A stretch of DNA of 64,000 nucleotides from Progne subis subis (Eukaryota > Chordata > Aves > Passeriformes > Hirundinidae). The stretch covers positions 3,968,501-4,032,500 of the forward strand of contig JAKJHU010000026.1 of NCBI GenBank assembly GCA_022316685.1, written 5' to 3'. Positions within the stretch are counted from its first letter, which is position 1, and each line of letters opens with the position of its first letter. This document shows, piece after piece, positions 24,426 through 36,820 of the stretch. A program made the position numbers and the translations under genes. Below the pieces are notes generated by a model. It saw only the letters and a list, made by a program, of their open reading frames with translations, made no database searches and was not told the DNA's origin.

Positions 24426-26464
24426 TATTTATTGTATAAATATTGTTTTGCTCTTTTATTTTCTGTTCCTCTTGAACTGCAGTTAGTCTGCTCTTAGTAT
24501 AGCAGAATAGTGACTAAAACATGCTTACCTGTTCCATTAAATGATGTTCATACTTTCCCATGGTTTGTTTTGGAGAAGTATGTTCAAGTGTTCTTTATTT
24601 TCAGCTCCTTTTTTATGCCTGCTATTTTGGAAGTAACATTTCTTTTTGTGGCTTAAAATACCTTTTCTTTAGTTGCACACCTCATTAAATTTATTTCCTT
24701 CTTCTCTCCAAAGATCTCTTTCTTTCTACCTACCATTCAGCTTCTCATGGGTGAAAGCCAATTACCTTACACTGAGTACTGGCAAGATAAAAACTGTTTT
24801 CACACCCTCTGATTCTTTGTCTTTTGTGCTGACTTTTGAGTTCATGCACACAATGTCTTTTTTCATGTTTTAAGAGTGTCAACTGAAATCCTAACTACAT
24901 TAAAATCTATGTTAAATCCCTCTACAATTTAAATGATGGTTAGACTTCTACAATACATTGCAGAATTATATGACTTGTGAAATGCCAATGCATTATCCTT
25001 TATTGTCCTGAGCATTACTGTGACTCCATCTATTCCCAAAGAGTACTGCAATCTCTTAAATTCTATTCCCAAGTAAAATTCCTATAGTAAGAGATGCAGT
25101 GTGCTATTGGATTTTAAATGCATGTTTATGGTATTTAATAACCGTATTTCCAGTCAAAATAAAGTATTGAAGACAATAATGGTTTACACAATACTTTAGG
25201 CATATTCCTGGTTTTATTGGACCTTATCAGATTATTTGTACTCAGCTCATATCAACGTTTCCAGTAGCAAGAAAACTTAGGGTAGAATTTTCAATTACTC
25301 CATTCATTACTGAAAGAAACATGGGAGAACCTGCAGGTTTGCAGTCCTGCAAAACAGTGGCTCCTTGAGGTACTAAAGGGACGGGCATTCAGCCGCAAAA
25401 CTCTGTGAAAGTTTCAGTATCATTCTTCACATGGAAACATTATACAGATTTTTTTTTAAAAGTTAAACAATCAAAAGAAATTGATTCTGCGGTTATTCTT
25501 GGGTACTCACTGGTGACTGCAGCCTGATAAAGTACATATTAAATGTCAACTATTAAAATGAAAGGCTGTGCATTTTTGTTCGGTACAATACCTAAATAAA
25601 TAAATGAATAAAGGGTTTACATTCAGCTGTGCTTTTTGGGGCAACTGTTCTATAGTCTGTAATGATATGTTGAAACATCATAAACACAGAAAACTTAATT
25701 AAATACCAAAGTGAAATTAAAAAAAAAAAGAAACACTGAGAAAATTTTTTAAAAAAGGTAAATACATTCTAAATATCAAGGGATCTTGGGTATGAACAGT
25801 CCAAGGAGGGATTTTTCCTCTTTTTTTTTTTTTTTTTTTTCACTTGCCCTCCAAGTGGACTCAAGAACAAAGTACAAAAACTGAAAACAGTTGACATCAC
25901 TTTTCCACTGTACCTTTCTTCTGTACCTTTTGATATTTAAGCTTCATATTTTTAATTACATGCATAGGTTCTCTTTGCTGCTAATGTAAAAATGCCTTTT
26001 TTTTCTGTACAACTAAGTAAAGATGCACATAAATTTTAAATAATAAGCATGTCTCTTAACCCAAATATGAAATATTAAGACAATGTGGAAGATATGTTTT
26101 GTGGATCTAGTTCCCATCAGACATTATGTTTTGCAGGTGTCACTGCAGCAACTGATTATCAACTAGATGGGAAATCATTAATGTCTAATTTTCTAATTAA
26201 TTTCCTGATTTGGATAATTTCTTGCATTTTAATCTACCTCCTGCTCACCTTCCTTGTACTCAGAATGTTAATTTCTGCTTCAGATCATCTTCCATTGATG
26301 TCAGGACTTTCCTAAATAAATATAATTCTTTTAACAATTGTGGTCTGTCTAGATTTAATTCTGATTTTCCTGAAATATTATTTCTTCATCTATGTATTTT
26401 CTAATATATTTTTAATTTAAAACTTTTGCGTCTATATATTGGCATATGTTAGGGTCATTGCTAT

Positions 26465-26500
<36 letters not shown>

Positions 26501-27720
26501 AATATTTTCTCTGTAACTACTGACACATATTTTTCCCTTTAGATTTTCAAAGTTGTTCAAGAGAATCTAAATTAGAATGATGTTTTAATTATTATTTTGC
26601 GTTTCTTTTCTTTGTAAAAAGATAGATAGACTAATACCAATTTCTTTCTACTCACCCAAAAGTCAAAATTCAAACTCTCTTTGTAATGAAGACAGGAAAT
26701 GTGCCTATATTAACTTTTACTGATACAATTTTTTTTCCCATTAAATTTCTAAAAATATTCTTAGTTCAGCTTAGGATCCCAAAAGCATATGAACATGTCT
26801 TTATTAATGGTACTAGTCAGCAAAATTCTATTTATGATAAGTTTGAATTTTGATGAACATAAATTAACTTTGGTGGATGTTTCAGATTCCAGGCTTGATT
26901 CTTATTTGTCTCTCTTTTTTTCTCATTGTCAATAATGACATCTGAAATGAAGCCTCCTGCAAGGCTTAATTTCAGACGTGTCTGGATGTTTTTCCCTCTT
27001 TGCTTTTTGGTGCTTATTTAAAATGCTCATCACACTGAGGAGAAGTTGCAAAAGGAAGTGTTTGTTCCTCAAAGCTTTATGTTTCATTAAAAGAAAAATT
27101 AATTCACTTTTTTTTTTTTCATCATTCTGATAATGACATTATAGAAGGAAAATCACGCAGATTTTAGGATTAATCGCTATAGATCCACACTGTTGAAACA
27201 CCATACCTTATTTTCTTACTCCCTAAAATTAAATGGTAGACTCTCAGCAAATTCAGATCTGTGTTTTGTCATTTTTGACATTCTGGCAACTAATATAACC
27301 TTCCAAAATAAGGTTTGCATATACATAAATCTTTTATTTGTCTTCAGCTGCCAACAGCTATTTCTTGTCAAATTTACCATCATCATTTTTGACATACTGT
27401 TAATTTTTTACTCTTGAAGATTATCATTGTTCTGTGTTACTTTGAGAAATAATTTCAGTGCCTGTAACTATTTGTACATATGTTTTTGAGTAGGTTTTTA
27501 TTTGCCAAGTGTTTCAGTTTCTATAAATGATAAATGAACATTCACATGTGTTCTTAAGACAGCTGTCATTTTCAAAATCTCTTTGTTTTTACCTTGTGCA
27601 TTGTGACATTTGTCTGGAGTTGCAGTATTTCACAGGGCAAATATAGGTTATCAGGAATAGCTGAAAAGCATATAAATTAATAGATTATTCTTGTTTTCCC
27701 TGATAAAAATGTAATTAGTC

Positions 27721-27760
<40 letters not shown>

Positions 27761-29036
27761 AGACAGTCTTTGTTTTCTTTGTTTCTCTTTAGCAAGACAA
27801 TATGCCCTTGATTCCTTGTGGCCTTCATATCTTCCTCCTCAGTCTGCATATAATAAAAGTAAAGCAGTCATAGCAGTTCTAAAGTGAGTAATATATATAT
27901 TTAGGATGGATTAATATGTTTTAAATTAATACCAAGGAAATTTAAATGCTTATATATTACTCCTTTTTCTCATTTCCAGAATATATTTCAGCTTTACCAT
28001 GAGAAATTTAATCTGTCTTAAAACCATTCCCAAAAGTCTGCTTGACTCAATCAGACATTTTTTTTTTTCCCTTTTTTTAGTCCATATGGATATTCAGTAA
28101 GTCCAAGTCAAATTCTTGAGAAAGTGTTGAAAGAACAGCAATGGGTGAAGATAAACTCAGGGGTTTTGTCCATGGTCAAAGAAAAAGTAGAGAAAAAAAA
28201 AATAGAAAGAGCAACAAAACTACTAGAAGGGTATACACAGAAGATTGTTCTTCACATGTGTAATCAAGCATAAGCCTGAACTGCACTGCTTTCATCCAGA
28301 CTGGAATTATATAAGTGTTGAAGGTTAGCTATGCACTAGTACATAAGTTTCTAGTTTTATCATGCATTTTGCTCAGGCATATTATCTTGGGATTTTTAGC
28401 ATTCAAATTATTTGAACAACATAAACTATTTAAAAAGTATTTCAGTCAATAGATATATTTTCTCTAGTTTAATAAAGATTTTTTTTAAGATAACTGCTTA
28501 CAAGATATCTAAATCCACTTCCTTTGTCTCAATATTTTAGAGAAAAAAAATAGCATGACACACAATTCAGCTTTGCACACTCACTGCATTTAGTGCCTAA
28601 TGCTAAAGACGCTTAGCAGAGAAAAACAGTTTCACACTTTTCTCCTGAACCCACATAACTGACAAAGCCAATCGTGTACATATTAGGATTGCCCTGTGGT
28701 CTTTTAAGGCACTACTACTTTCTCCTGGTAACCTGACATTGATTTTTAAGGCGCACACTATTATTTTATTACTTAAAGCAGTGGCAGCAATGGGCTACCA
28801 ACCAAGGCATTGCTGGTTTAAGCAAAAGTTTCATTAATGAGGTTGTACTAGTCTCTAGTCCTTTTAGATATTTATATTGCTCCCATTTCATTACACTTCA
28901 ATTTTTTGTAGTATTAATTAAATTATTCTCAAAATATCCACAATATTAAGAAATAAGTTACAGTGATGTGGAGCAAAAGAGGACAAAAATGCAAAAAAAT
29001 TAAGACTTCCAAAAGTTTTCTGGCCTAAACAAACTG
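24426..29036. other. Unassigned AT-rich DNA with homopolymers
   Basis: A 4.6-kb stretch with no recognisable element or exon. Homopolymers: T at about 25821-25840, A at 26466-26498 (33 bases), T at 27726-27756 (31 bases) and T at about 28059-28068. The open frames at 24673-24873, 26085-26404 and 27193-27417 are hydrophobic, AT-driven and without motifs. Confidence 0.5.
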
Positions 29037-29236
29037 GGTTGGTTTTGGTGGGTTTTTTTGTTGTTTTTGGTTTGGTTTAGGGTGTGTTGTTGCTGGTTTT
29101 ATTTTCTCTCTTTTCTTTTTTCTTTTCTTTTCTTTTCTTTGCTTTGCTCTTTTCTTTTCTTTTCTTTTCTTTTCTTTTCTTTTCTTTTCTTTTCTTTTCT
29201 TTTCTTTTCTTTTCTTTTTTCTTTTTCTTTTTTTCC
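29037..29236. repeat. G/T tract joined to a TTTTC pentanucleotide microsatellite
   Basis: About 29037-29100 is mostly G and T. From 29101 to 29236 the sequence is a pyrimidine-only T/C tract with perfect CTTTT units from 29149 to about 29213 (thirteen copies) and degenerate units on both sides. The perfect core suggests recent expansion. Open frames rich in Phe, Leu and Ser across it are artefacts. Confidence 0.95.
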
Positions 29237-30399
29237 TTCAAGGAATCAAAGCAAGCTAGGGACCTAAATATACTTCAGATCTGATTAGCACTTTAATTTC
29301 TTTGATAACCACAAGACAATTAACACCACTGACTTGAATGCTCACTAAAAACTCGTGCCTATTTTCTTGGTATTAATAAAATTGGTGGAGTTTTTAAAAG
29401 TTAATCCCTTGAGTGCTAAGAAGGAAAGGAATATTTTTCAAATCTCTCTGAGAAATAAATAAAAGTGAACAAGAGTATAGGCCTAAAATCTGCTCAGTTA
29501 ACACTGAACATTTGTAATTATGCATCATAAATTTCTGTTTAAAAAGTTGGTCTGCAATAAAGTACAGGACAATAACTATCTCAGACAGTATGCAAAACTG
29601 GGGAAAATATATCTAAGCATTCCTGAGATGAAAGGTACCCGAATTATAGGAATTGGTAAAAAAAGGAGGCTAAAGCCATTAATTCTATGATTTTGAGGGC
29701 AGAAGAGATGAGACATTAAAACAAACAAACAAACAAACAAAACATGGCAGGCAACTATGTTTTCTATGCTGTTTACTGTTACTGAAACTGAAAAGTAACC
29801 ACCATTAGCAGATAGTGATTAGCTGTGATTGGGCAGAGCAGACAGTGGAGCAGAAGTGGCTGTTCTTCCTGCAGCGTGGCAAGGTTTTGCTGCTGGGCAA
29901 GATCCAGGACACAGCACAGCAGTACTTAAATACTTTTTAAACAATTCTAAGTAATTTTTGCTGTTGTACATTATGGATTGAGTAATTATGTATTGGCCTG
30001 TTAATTTCTCTTTGTATCTTTTTCTTTCCTTCAGTGAAGTTCTGATTTAATCATGCCTGCAAAAACCAGTCTTTGTTATTTATGAGTTGAATCAGTAATG
30101 TGCTAGATAGCATTACTACATGCAATAGTGTATTCTGGAGTTTCTGTGATGACTGTGCTACACCTTATTTGTTAGCTGTCCTGACCAGCTCTGTTCCTAG
30201 AACTTCAAGTCTACAGACAACACAAGCATATCAAGGTTGATATGGAGCCTCTCTTAAATTTATCTGCAACCATTGATTTCTCACAGCAAGTGGCCAACAC
30301 TTAATAATTGTCTGCAACACAAAAGAGTGCTGTTTCATCCAGTAAGTCACTTTACTGGGGTCACAACACAAGGCCTCTAAGCAAAAGCATACAGCATGA
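29237..30399. other. Unassigned DNA
   Basis: Mostly AT-rich; an AAAC repeat lies at about 29719-29741. A small GC-richer patch at about 29825-29930 was not identified. The left edge of the CR1 element that follows may lie somewhat before 30400. Confidence 0.5.
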
Positions 30400-30440
30400 G
30401 GTACAAGTAAAACAAGTTAGAGATATGCACATGCATACAG

Positions 30441-30620
30441 GGCTATGATCTTATTGGCATCACAGAGACATGGTTGGGTGGCTTCTGTTACTGCAGTGCT
30501 GGAATGGAGGAACACCAGCTTTTCAGGAAGGACGGGCAGAGAAGATGGGTTAATGTTGCCCTCTCTGTCAATCACCAGCCAGAATGCATGGAGCTCCACT
30601 TGGATGTGGAGCCAGTCTAG
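30441..30620 (+). pseudogene. CR1 ORF2 endonuclease fragment
   Basis: In the frame starting at 30441 the translation begins GYDLIGITETWLGG and continues through AGMEEHQLFRKDGQ to a stop at 30618-30620. ITETW is a conserved motif of the CR1/LINE apurinic-type endonuclease, the domain that nicks target DNA before reverse transcription. Only about 59 codons remain open of a domain of some 200 or more. The neighbouring longer open frame (30445-30627) is out of register with the true frame. It is a decayed fragment. Confidence 0.8.
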
Positions 30621-31130
30621 ATCTTAAGGGTCAGGATTAAAGCAAGAGCAGGGACAGGTGACATTATGGTGAGGATGCACTACAGGCTCCCTGTCAGAAT
30701 GGCTAAGTGGATGAGGCCCTCTGTAGAGCAATAGGAGCAGCCTCCTGTTCATGCGGTCCCCTTAGTCCACATGGGGAAATTACACTACCCTAAATTATCT
30801 GTTGGAGGTGCAACAAGGTAATTCCTTATGCTGCATGGCATAAGGAATCTGGGAGGTTCTTGGAATGCACTGAGGATAAATTCCTTCTCCAGATGATAAA
30901 GGAACCAATGAGGAGAGGTGCTGGAACACAAGGAGACACCAGAGGGAATTGTGAAGTTCAAGGCTAGCTCAAGGGCTGCAGTGACCATGGGATGCTGCTA
31001 AGATCCTTAGAGCAGAAAGGAGGGTTCACAATAAGCTCATTATGCTGGACTTAGGAAGCATAGACTGTAGCCTGACTCTGCTTGCTGAGTACCATGGGAT
31101 AGAACCTGGAGGGAAGAAGAGCACAAGAAA

Positions 31131-31620
31131 TGTAGGAATGCACCCCCACACCTGAGCAGATGCTTCTATATAAGGAAGGCGTTTCAGCTTACCTGGGAAC
31201 ATGGAAGGAAGTTAAACTAGAACTTTTCATAGCCTTCTCATTGTAATTGGCTCAGTGTCAGCAGAGGAAGCACTGACTGGGCTTTGGAAGTGTACCTCAA
31301 AGCCTGTTGTCAGTTTCATTGAGTAAGGTGCCAAATAGCCCACCTAGACCATCAGGTACTGAAAAGACTACGCAAAGGAGCTCAGTTGCTTTTTTTGGGA
31401 CTGCCTTAGCCTTTACTTAGTGTTCTCTCCACTGTGTTTGACTTATATTTCTTTGTTTGATGATCTTTATTAATTTCTTCTGTTAAAACCTTTTGTTTTA
31501 CAAAGCATGTCTAGAGAAGTTGTCATGCTATTATTAAGCCATTCTGAGAAGTGCAGGACACCCTCAAAGCCTTGATAAATCTTCATGTAGCTGATTCCAT
31601 TCTGGCCACTTGCAAGATTT
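31131..31620. mobile_element. About 490-bp insertion inside the CR1
   Basis: CR1 sequence is continuous up to 'agcacaagaaa' (31120-31130) and resumes at 'gatggttaatatttaagg' (about 31628). What lies between has no CR1 counterpart. It starts TGTAGGAATG and has a TATATAA motif at about 31169, which would suit an LTR, but I see no matching CA end, no AATAAA and no convincing target duplication. It may be a solo LTR of an unknown group or another nonautonomous element. The insertion itself is well supported; its identity is not. Confidence 0.5.
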
Positions 31621-33214
31621 TATCAAAGATGGTTAATATTTAAGGACCACATCCTCCAAGCTTATGATGAAGAAGTCAAGCAAAGCCACCAAGAGGCCTG
31701 CATGGATTTGTACAGGAGCTCCTAGACAAACTCACAAAAAGAAAGCCTGTGGGGTGGAAGCAAGGACAAGTAGGCTGGCAGAAAAAGGAACAACCAGGAT
31801 CTGGTTAAGAAAGCTGAAGCCCTGCTAGAATTAAATCTTTCCAGGGATGTCAAGGATAACATGAAAAACATTTATAGATACATTGGTGATAATAAGAAGA
31901 CCAGGGAAATGTGGCACCTCTCCTGATGGAAGTGGAAAACTTGATTACCTGCAGTGTGAAGAAGTCTGAGGTAATCAAGAGATTTTTTTGTCTCTGTCCC
32001 CCTTGGCTAGCGCTCCAGCCATGCTACCCAAGTCCCAAAGCAAAGGCAGGGACTGAGAGAATGAAAAACCACCTGCTATAGGAGATCAGTTTCAGGACCC
32101 TCTAAGGAGACAGAAGGTGCACAAGTCCATGGAACCTCATGAGATGTACCCACAGGTCCTGAGGGAACTAGTGGGAAAAGTGGATAAGCTACTATTCATC
32201 ATATTTGAGAAGTTATAGCAGTAGTGTGAAGTTCCCACCCTGTGGAAAAGGGAAAAATAACCCCACTTTTTAGAAAGTGAAATGAGAAAGACCCATGGAT
32301 GTACAGGCTTGTAAGTCTCATCTTGGTTCCTGGCAAGACAATGGAGCAGATTCTCCCATAAATTATGCTCAGATACATGTAAAATAACCAACTGTAACCT
32401 GGGCTGCTCAAAAGAAGTGTGACCAGGAGGTCGAGGGAGATGATTTCTCCCCCTCTATTATTCTCTCATGAGATCCCACCTGGAATACCGCATTCAGGTC
32501 TTGTTGTCCCAACAAAGGAAGGATGAGGACCTTTTGGAGTGTGTGCAGATGTGGGCCACAAAGATTATCAAAGGGCTGAAGCACCTCTCTTAGGAGGACA
32601 AGCTAAGAGAGTTGGGGTTTTTCAGCTTGGAGGAAAGAGAGCTTCAAGGAGACCTTATAGCAGCTTTTAATTTCCTGAAGGGGGCCTAAAAGAAAGCTGG
32701 AGATGGACTATTTACAAGACCATCATATGACAAGGGGAAATGGCTTTAAGCTGAAGGAGGGTCAGTTTAGATTAGAGATTAGGAAGAAATTCTTCACTGT
32801 GAGGGTGATGAGGTACTGGAAGGAATTGCCCAGAGATGCTGTGGATGCCCTGCCATGAAAGTTTTTAAGGACAGGTTGGAGGGCCTCTGAACAACCTGGT
32901 GTAGTGAAAGTTGTTCCTGTCCATGGCAGAGGTATTGGAAGTATATAATCATTAAAGTCCCTTCCAATTCAAGCAATTTTGTGATTCTATCAACTTTTTA
33001 TTTGGCCTAGGCATAGAGAAGTGTCACCCTGGTTTTTTCTGAGTTTTTTTAAAGCCTTCTGATTTTTCATAAAATGGAGTCAGTCTCTTTAGCTTCTGCA
33101 CAATATTAGGAGCCGTTTTTGCTTTTTCTCACACATGGTAACATAAACAAACCTTTTGTTTTTCATTCCCTATCCTTTGTTTGCATATTTCTAACCTGAA
33201 AACAATTGTAACTG

Positions 33215-33450
33215 ACAGTTGGTCTGGCCATTCGGCTGGGAGGTGATAACTCCAGAGGCCAATCCACAGCCAGACCCACAAATGTATAAGAAGTAAGAAA
33301 TAAACAGGCAGGGGGCTCTCGGCCTTGGCTCAGCCTTGGGCTCTCTCAGAGGAGCAACTCTGCCCTGCAAATCTCTGGTCTTTGTGTGATTGCTTTGTGT
33401 GCCGTGATCACAGAGAAGGAATTAATCCACAGCAAACCTAACTGTTTTTG
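33215..33450 (+). mobile_element. Probable LTR or LTR fragment
   Basis: The block is GC-richer than its surroundings, with a TATA-like TATAAG at 33285-33290 and AATAAA at 33299-33304, followed by a G/C-rich stretch ('ggcttggctcag'-type sequence, about 33316-33345) and 'gatcacagagaaggaatt' near 33407. This U3-R-U5-like order suggests a retroviral LTR. Termini (perhaps TGACAG at about 33211 and AATCCACA near 33432) lack a convincing target-site duplication, and no other copy exists in this window. Confidence 0.5.
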
Positions 33451-35405
33451 CAACCAGAATTTCTGCCCTAGATAACATTGCTTTTCAGCTTGTCACTCAT
33501 GGAAAAGCAAGTCCTTTCAAGTAATAATCTTGTGTGTCAGCAGCTATAAAGGGAGAAAGCTGCCAAACATGTGCAACAAATTGTTTAATTTTCAATTAGC
33601 TTTAATCAAAAGCTTTGAGATATACTTTTCTTAGTTCACTAGTATAAAGTTTCCATCTGCTTAATAAGAATTTGGAGTAAATGACAGGCACAGAAGAAAT
33701 CACTATCTAGTAAGTGTGTCATCATCATCCCAGTTATTTAATGTACAATAGATTAATTTTAATTCTACCAGAGCTGCAATAAGCATTTATTTGTATTCAA
33801 TTTTACAGAAATCTGGGCGTGAATGCAGAGTTGTAAGTTAAAGAAGAATTTCCAGGGGAATAATATTTTGGTTTCATCATGTTTTCCTTAACAGTCTGCT
33901 AATAAATGTTAAATCATATTTGATACCTTTTTATGGCTAACACCAGTCTAAGTTGACATCTGAAGTGTTTGGTTTCGTTTTGTTTCACCCCTCCATCATC
34001 ATGAATTACAATCTTGAATTCCATTTCACAGAATATCAACCCATTATGGTATTTTGTATAAGGGCTGTAACCTGAAGCTTGAGGTAACAGTGGCATTGTT
34101 AGAGGTACAATACTTAATATCTGGAATTCAGTCGGTTGTGACTGAACATGAGCAACCTGCATCAAAAAGATACCATATTTTAAAACTATGCCTAATCTCC
34201 TCCATATGCTTAAATTCTAGTTAAGAAATATGGGAGTCATGTATGCATGATTAACAGGGTGGTAGTTTTTACTGGACAGCTAGGAACACCTCTATGCAAT
34301 TTCTTGGTTTAAAAAAAAAAATACTTCAAATGATGATATTTCTCATAAAGCAATGTTATGCAGCACTTCTTGGAGATTTTGCCATGGACAGAAAAGCTGT
34401 TCTCAATAGATTTGCTGAACTATGTGGACAAAGATTTACAGTCAATGAGTTTTCAGAGGCAGCACAGTGTATCTCAAGCATATCTCAGCACAAACTGACA
34501 TTAAAACATTTTATCACTTATTTTTTTCTAAAAAATTGAAAAATACTATACATTCCCAGTGATCTCTCAGAGACAAATACCTATGCAGGCATCCTTTGTT
34601 TTTTTACTTTATGTTTTTAGATATTGTGGTTATGTTTGAGGATGATTGACATAACTAATGCACAGTGAGGTATATATAACCATTTACATGACAGCTATTC
34701 CATATGTCAGCGCTCAGCACCTCTAGTTCAAACACCACACTTATCTGTTGATTTTCTTGGATTTGTATGTCATAGGTCTCAACCAAACAAAATCCATTAT
34801 TATGCAAAAAGAGAAGTATAAACAAAATGATACAGTTAATAATTACAATGTCTTGAACCTATGTATTTTATCAGCTGTAGTGGAACTTTACCAGTATGCA
34901 CCAATAGTGGGTTTATACAAACATAAATAGCTTTCATTTGTGGATAATTTTTATAATTATTATTTTGGATTTCCTAGGAAATAGAAGAAAAAGTGTAGGA
35001 AAAAAAGACATCACACTCATAGAGAAAAGTAACAAAAGATAACTATCAGGAGCAAGCACTGTATCAACATTTATCAATATGATCTAAGCTGGAGGCTTAT
35101 TTCTTGAAATTGATCTTGAAAATAATTGCTTACATGGCCTCAAATCTTTTTATAATACATGCCACATCCTGCCAGTACCATAACAGCTAAGCCCAGAGAA
35201 TAATACACCACCTTCTGAATACACCGTGTTTGGCTGTTGCTATATTATGTGAGTTTTTCTGAGATGTTTATAGTTCTGACTGAATTTTCCCACAGCTTTC
35301 TGATGTAAACACCTTGTTTTCCACTTTTTTTTCTGATAATAATCAATTGATGGATGTGTAGTTTGTCCAGTGGGATGGAGAAGTGGTAGCCTTGTTCTCC
35401 AATCC
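33451..35405. other. Unassigned AT-rich DNA
   Basis: No repeat family or exon. The plus-strand open frame at 34294-34539 (81 codons) has a middle part that is not low-complexity (CYAALLGDFAMDRKAVLN), but it has no recognisable domain, starts in an A run and has no nearby splice or promoter evidence. Confidence 0.5.
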
Positions 35406-35411
35406 CTGGTC

Positions 35412-35760
35412 TGTAGTTTCCCCCACGAGATTAGACGGCCGCCTCTAGATGGCAAAAGAAGAGTCTGACTCTCTGGCTCCGGGTTGGATACTACAGCTTT
35501 TATTCTTAAGTCCTGCTCAGCTTGGTAAAGACCTTTCCTGGTGACTCACGGATGCCACAGAGCCCTGGCCCCTCCCCTGTCGCGGCTTGTTCCCCAGGGG
35601 GCAGGGCCCAGGGGCAGGGCCCAGAGGCACCACCTAATAAGGGAGAAGTGGGAGGGGAACAGGATTAAGTTTGAGGGGGATGGGCACTGCTGGGCAAGGA
35701 CAGATAGAAAAGAACGTTACAAATCCGATGAAATATAAACCCAATTAACGCATTACAACA
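35412..35760 (-). mobile_element. Solo LTR, ERVK-like, group B copy 2, with 6-bp target duplication
   Basis: On the minus strand it begins TGTTGTAATGCG and ends GGAAACTACA, 349 bases. It is flanked by a perfect six-base duplication, CTGGTC (35406-35411 and 35761-35766), proving integration and fixing both ends. The minus-strand AATAAA is at 35498-35503 (plus TTTATT). The tandem 'cagggcccag' block seen in the 12151 copy is also here (about 35602-35627). The two copies share long identical stretches with scattered differences and small indels. No internal sequence remains. Open frames at 35240-35455 and 35541-35738 only cross it. Confidence 0.92.
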
Positions 35761-35766
35761 CTGGTC

Positions 35767-36185
35767 ATTCTTCAAAACATATAAAAGTGAGGCCTTTGTA
35801 AACAATACAGTTCTTTCTTCTTCAGCCTTGATCTTGTGGAGTCAAATCTGTGAGTATTTACTTGTGTCCACTAGCAACATTTGGCTATGCAGTAAAGACA
35901 AAATACCATAGGAGAAAGGTATGAAGGGAAGACAATGCAGGCTGGCAAGCACATTCCTCAGCCCATGAAGGATATTAGCCTTTCAGAATCTTTCCAAGGG
36001 CTTTGCCTGCATTATGTACAAAAAAATTCCACTAAACCCAAATAATCTCCGTAGACTACTACTAATTTAGTAATAAAAAAGAGATGACAGATTTCTACCT
36101 AGATTACCTTTACTATGTTTCAGGTAATTATGTCACTGTTTTGTTTATGTTAACTGTCTTGGGAGTTAACTATTTAATTAGGGAG
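35767..36185. other. Unassigned DNA between an LTR and a CR1
   Basis: AT-rich sequence with nothing recognisable. Confidence 0.5.
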
Positions 36186-36820
36186 CCATAGAATCATTTG
36201 GTTTGGAAGGAACCTTAAAGATCATCCCGTTGCAACTGCCTTGCCGAGGACAGGGATACTTTTCACTAGACCAGGTTGCTCAGAGCTCCGTCCAGCCTGA
36301 CCTCAGACACTTGGGGATAGGGCATCCACAGCTTCTCTGGGACAACATGTTCCTGTGTCTCACCCCCCTCACAGTAAAGAATTCCTTCCTAATAACCAAT
36401 CTAAACCTACCATCTTTCAGTTTAAAGACATTATGCCTTGTTCTGTCACTACATGCCCTTTTAAATAGTTTCTCTCTATCTTTCTTTTGGGCCCCATTCA
36501 GAAACTGAAAGGCTTCTATAATGTCTACAGAGCATTCTCTTCTCCTGGCTAAAATATCCCAATCTGCTCCTCTTTTCCTCGTGGGAAAGGTGCTTCAACA
36601 TGCTGATCATCTTTATGGACCTCATCTGAACTCCCTCCAGCAGGCTCCTGTAATAAAGTTGAAGGCTCCAGTTCTGGATACAGCACTCCACCTGGGGCCT
36701 CATTAGAGCAGAGGGGCAGAATTATCTCCCGTACCTTTTGGTCACAATTCTTTTGGTGCAGTTCAAGATACAACTAGCTTTCTAGGATGCAGCCACACAT
36801 TAATTGCTCATGTGCAAAGT
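36186..36820 (-). mobile_element. CR1 LINE 3' end, minus strand
   Basis: It begins at its 3' terminus with 'catagaatcatttggtttgg' and 'aaggaaccttaaagatcatc', the reverse complement of the classic CR1 end. It continues leftwards in element terms through 'gcatccacagcttctctggg' (36324), 'aaagaattccttcctaat' (36376), 'cttgttctgtcactacatgc' and 'cagcactccacctggggcct' (about 36681). It is a 5'-truncated copy of about 635 bases. The several overlapping open frames are antisense or chance frames. Confidence 0.9.

Larger units (their letters stand above)
30400..32995 (+). mobile_element. CR1 LINE, long but with an insertion and an internal deletion
   Basis: This is the longest CR1 in the window. It starts inside the endonuclease-coding part of ORF2, passes through the linker ('agaggcctgcatgg', 'gaattaaatctttccaggga', about 31690-31850), then the start of the reverse transcriptase ('gtgcacaagtccatgg' near 32116 and 'gaagttcccaccctgtgg' near 32230). 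Near 32390-32400 it jumps to the distal part ('gggctgctcaaaagaagtg'), so the catalytic reverse-transcriptase core is missing. The 3' region follows ('agattaggaagaaattcttc' at 32778; 'gtcccttccaattc') and ends at about 32995 with a short 'gtgattctatc' tail. An unrelated segment interrupts it at about 31131-31620. Stops and frameshifts are frequent; it cannot be active. Confidence 0.9.

Noticed and set aside
34294..34539. 81-codon frame with a non-repetitive middle part
   Set aside because: No recognisable domain, no promoter or splice signal nearby; length is within chance for AT-rich DNA of this size.
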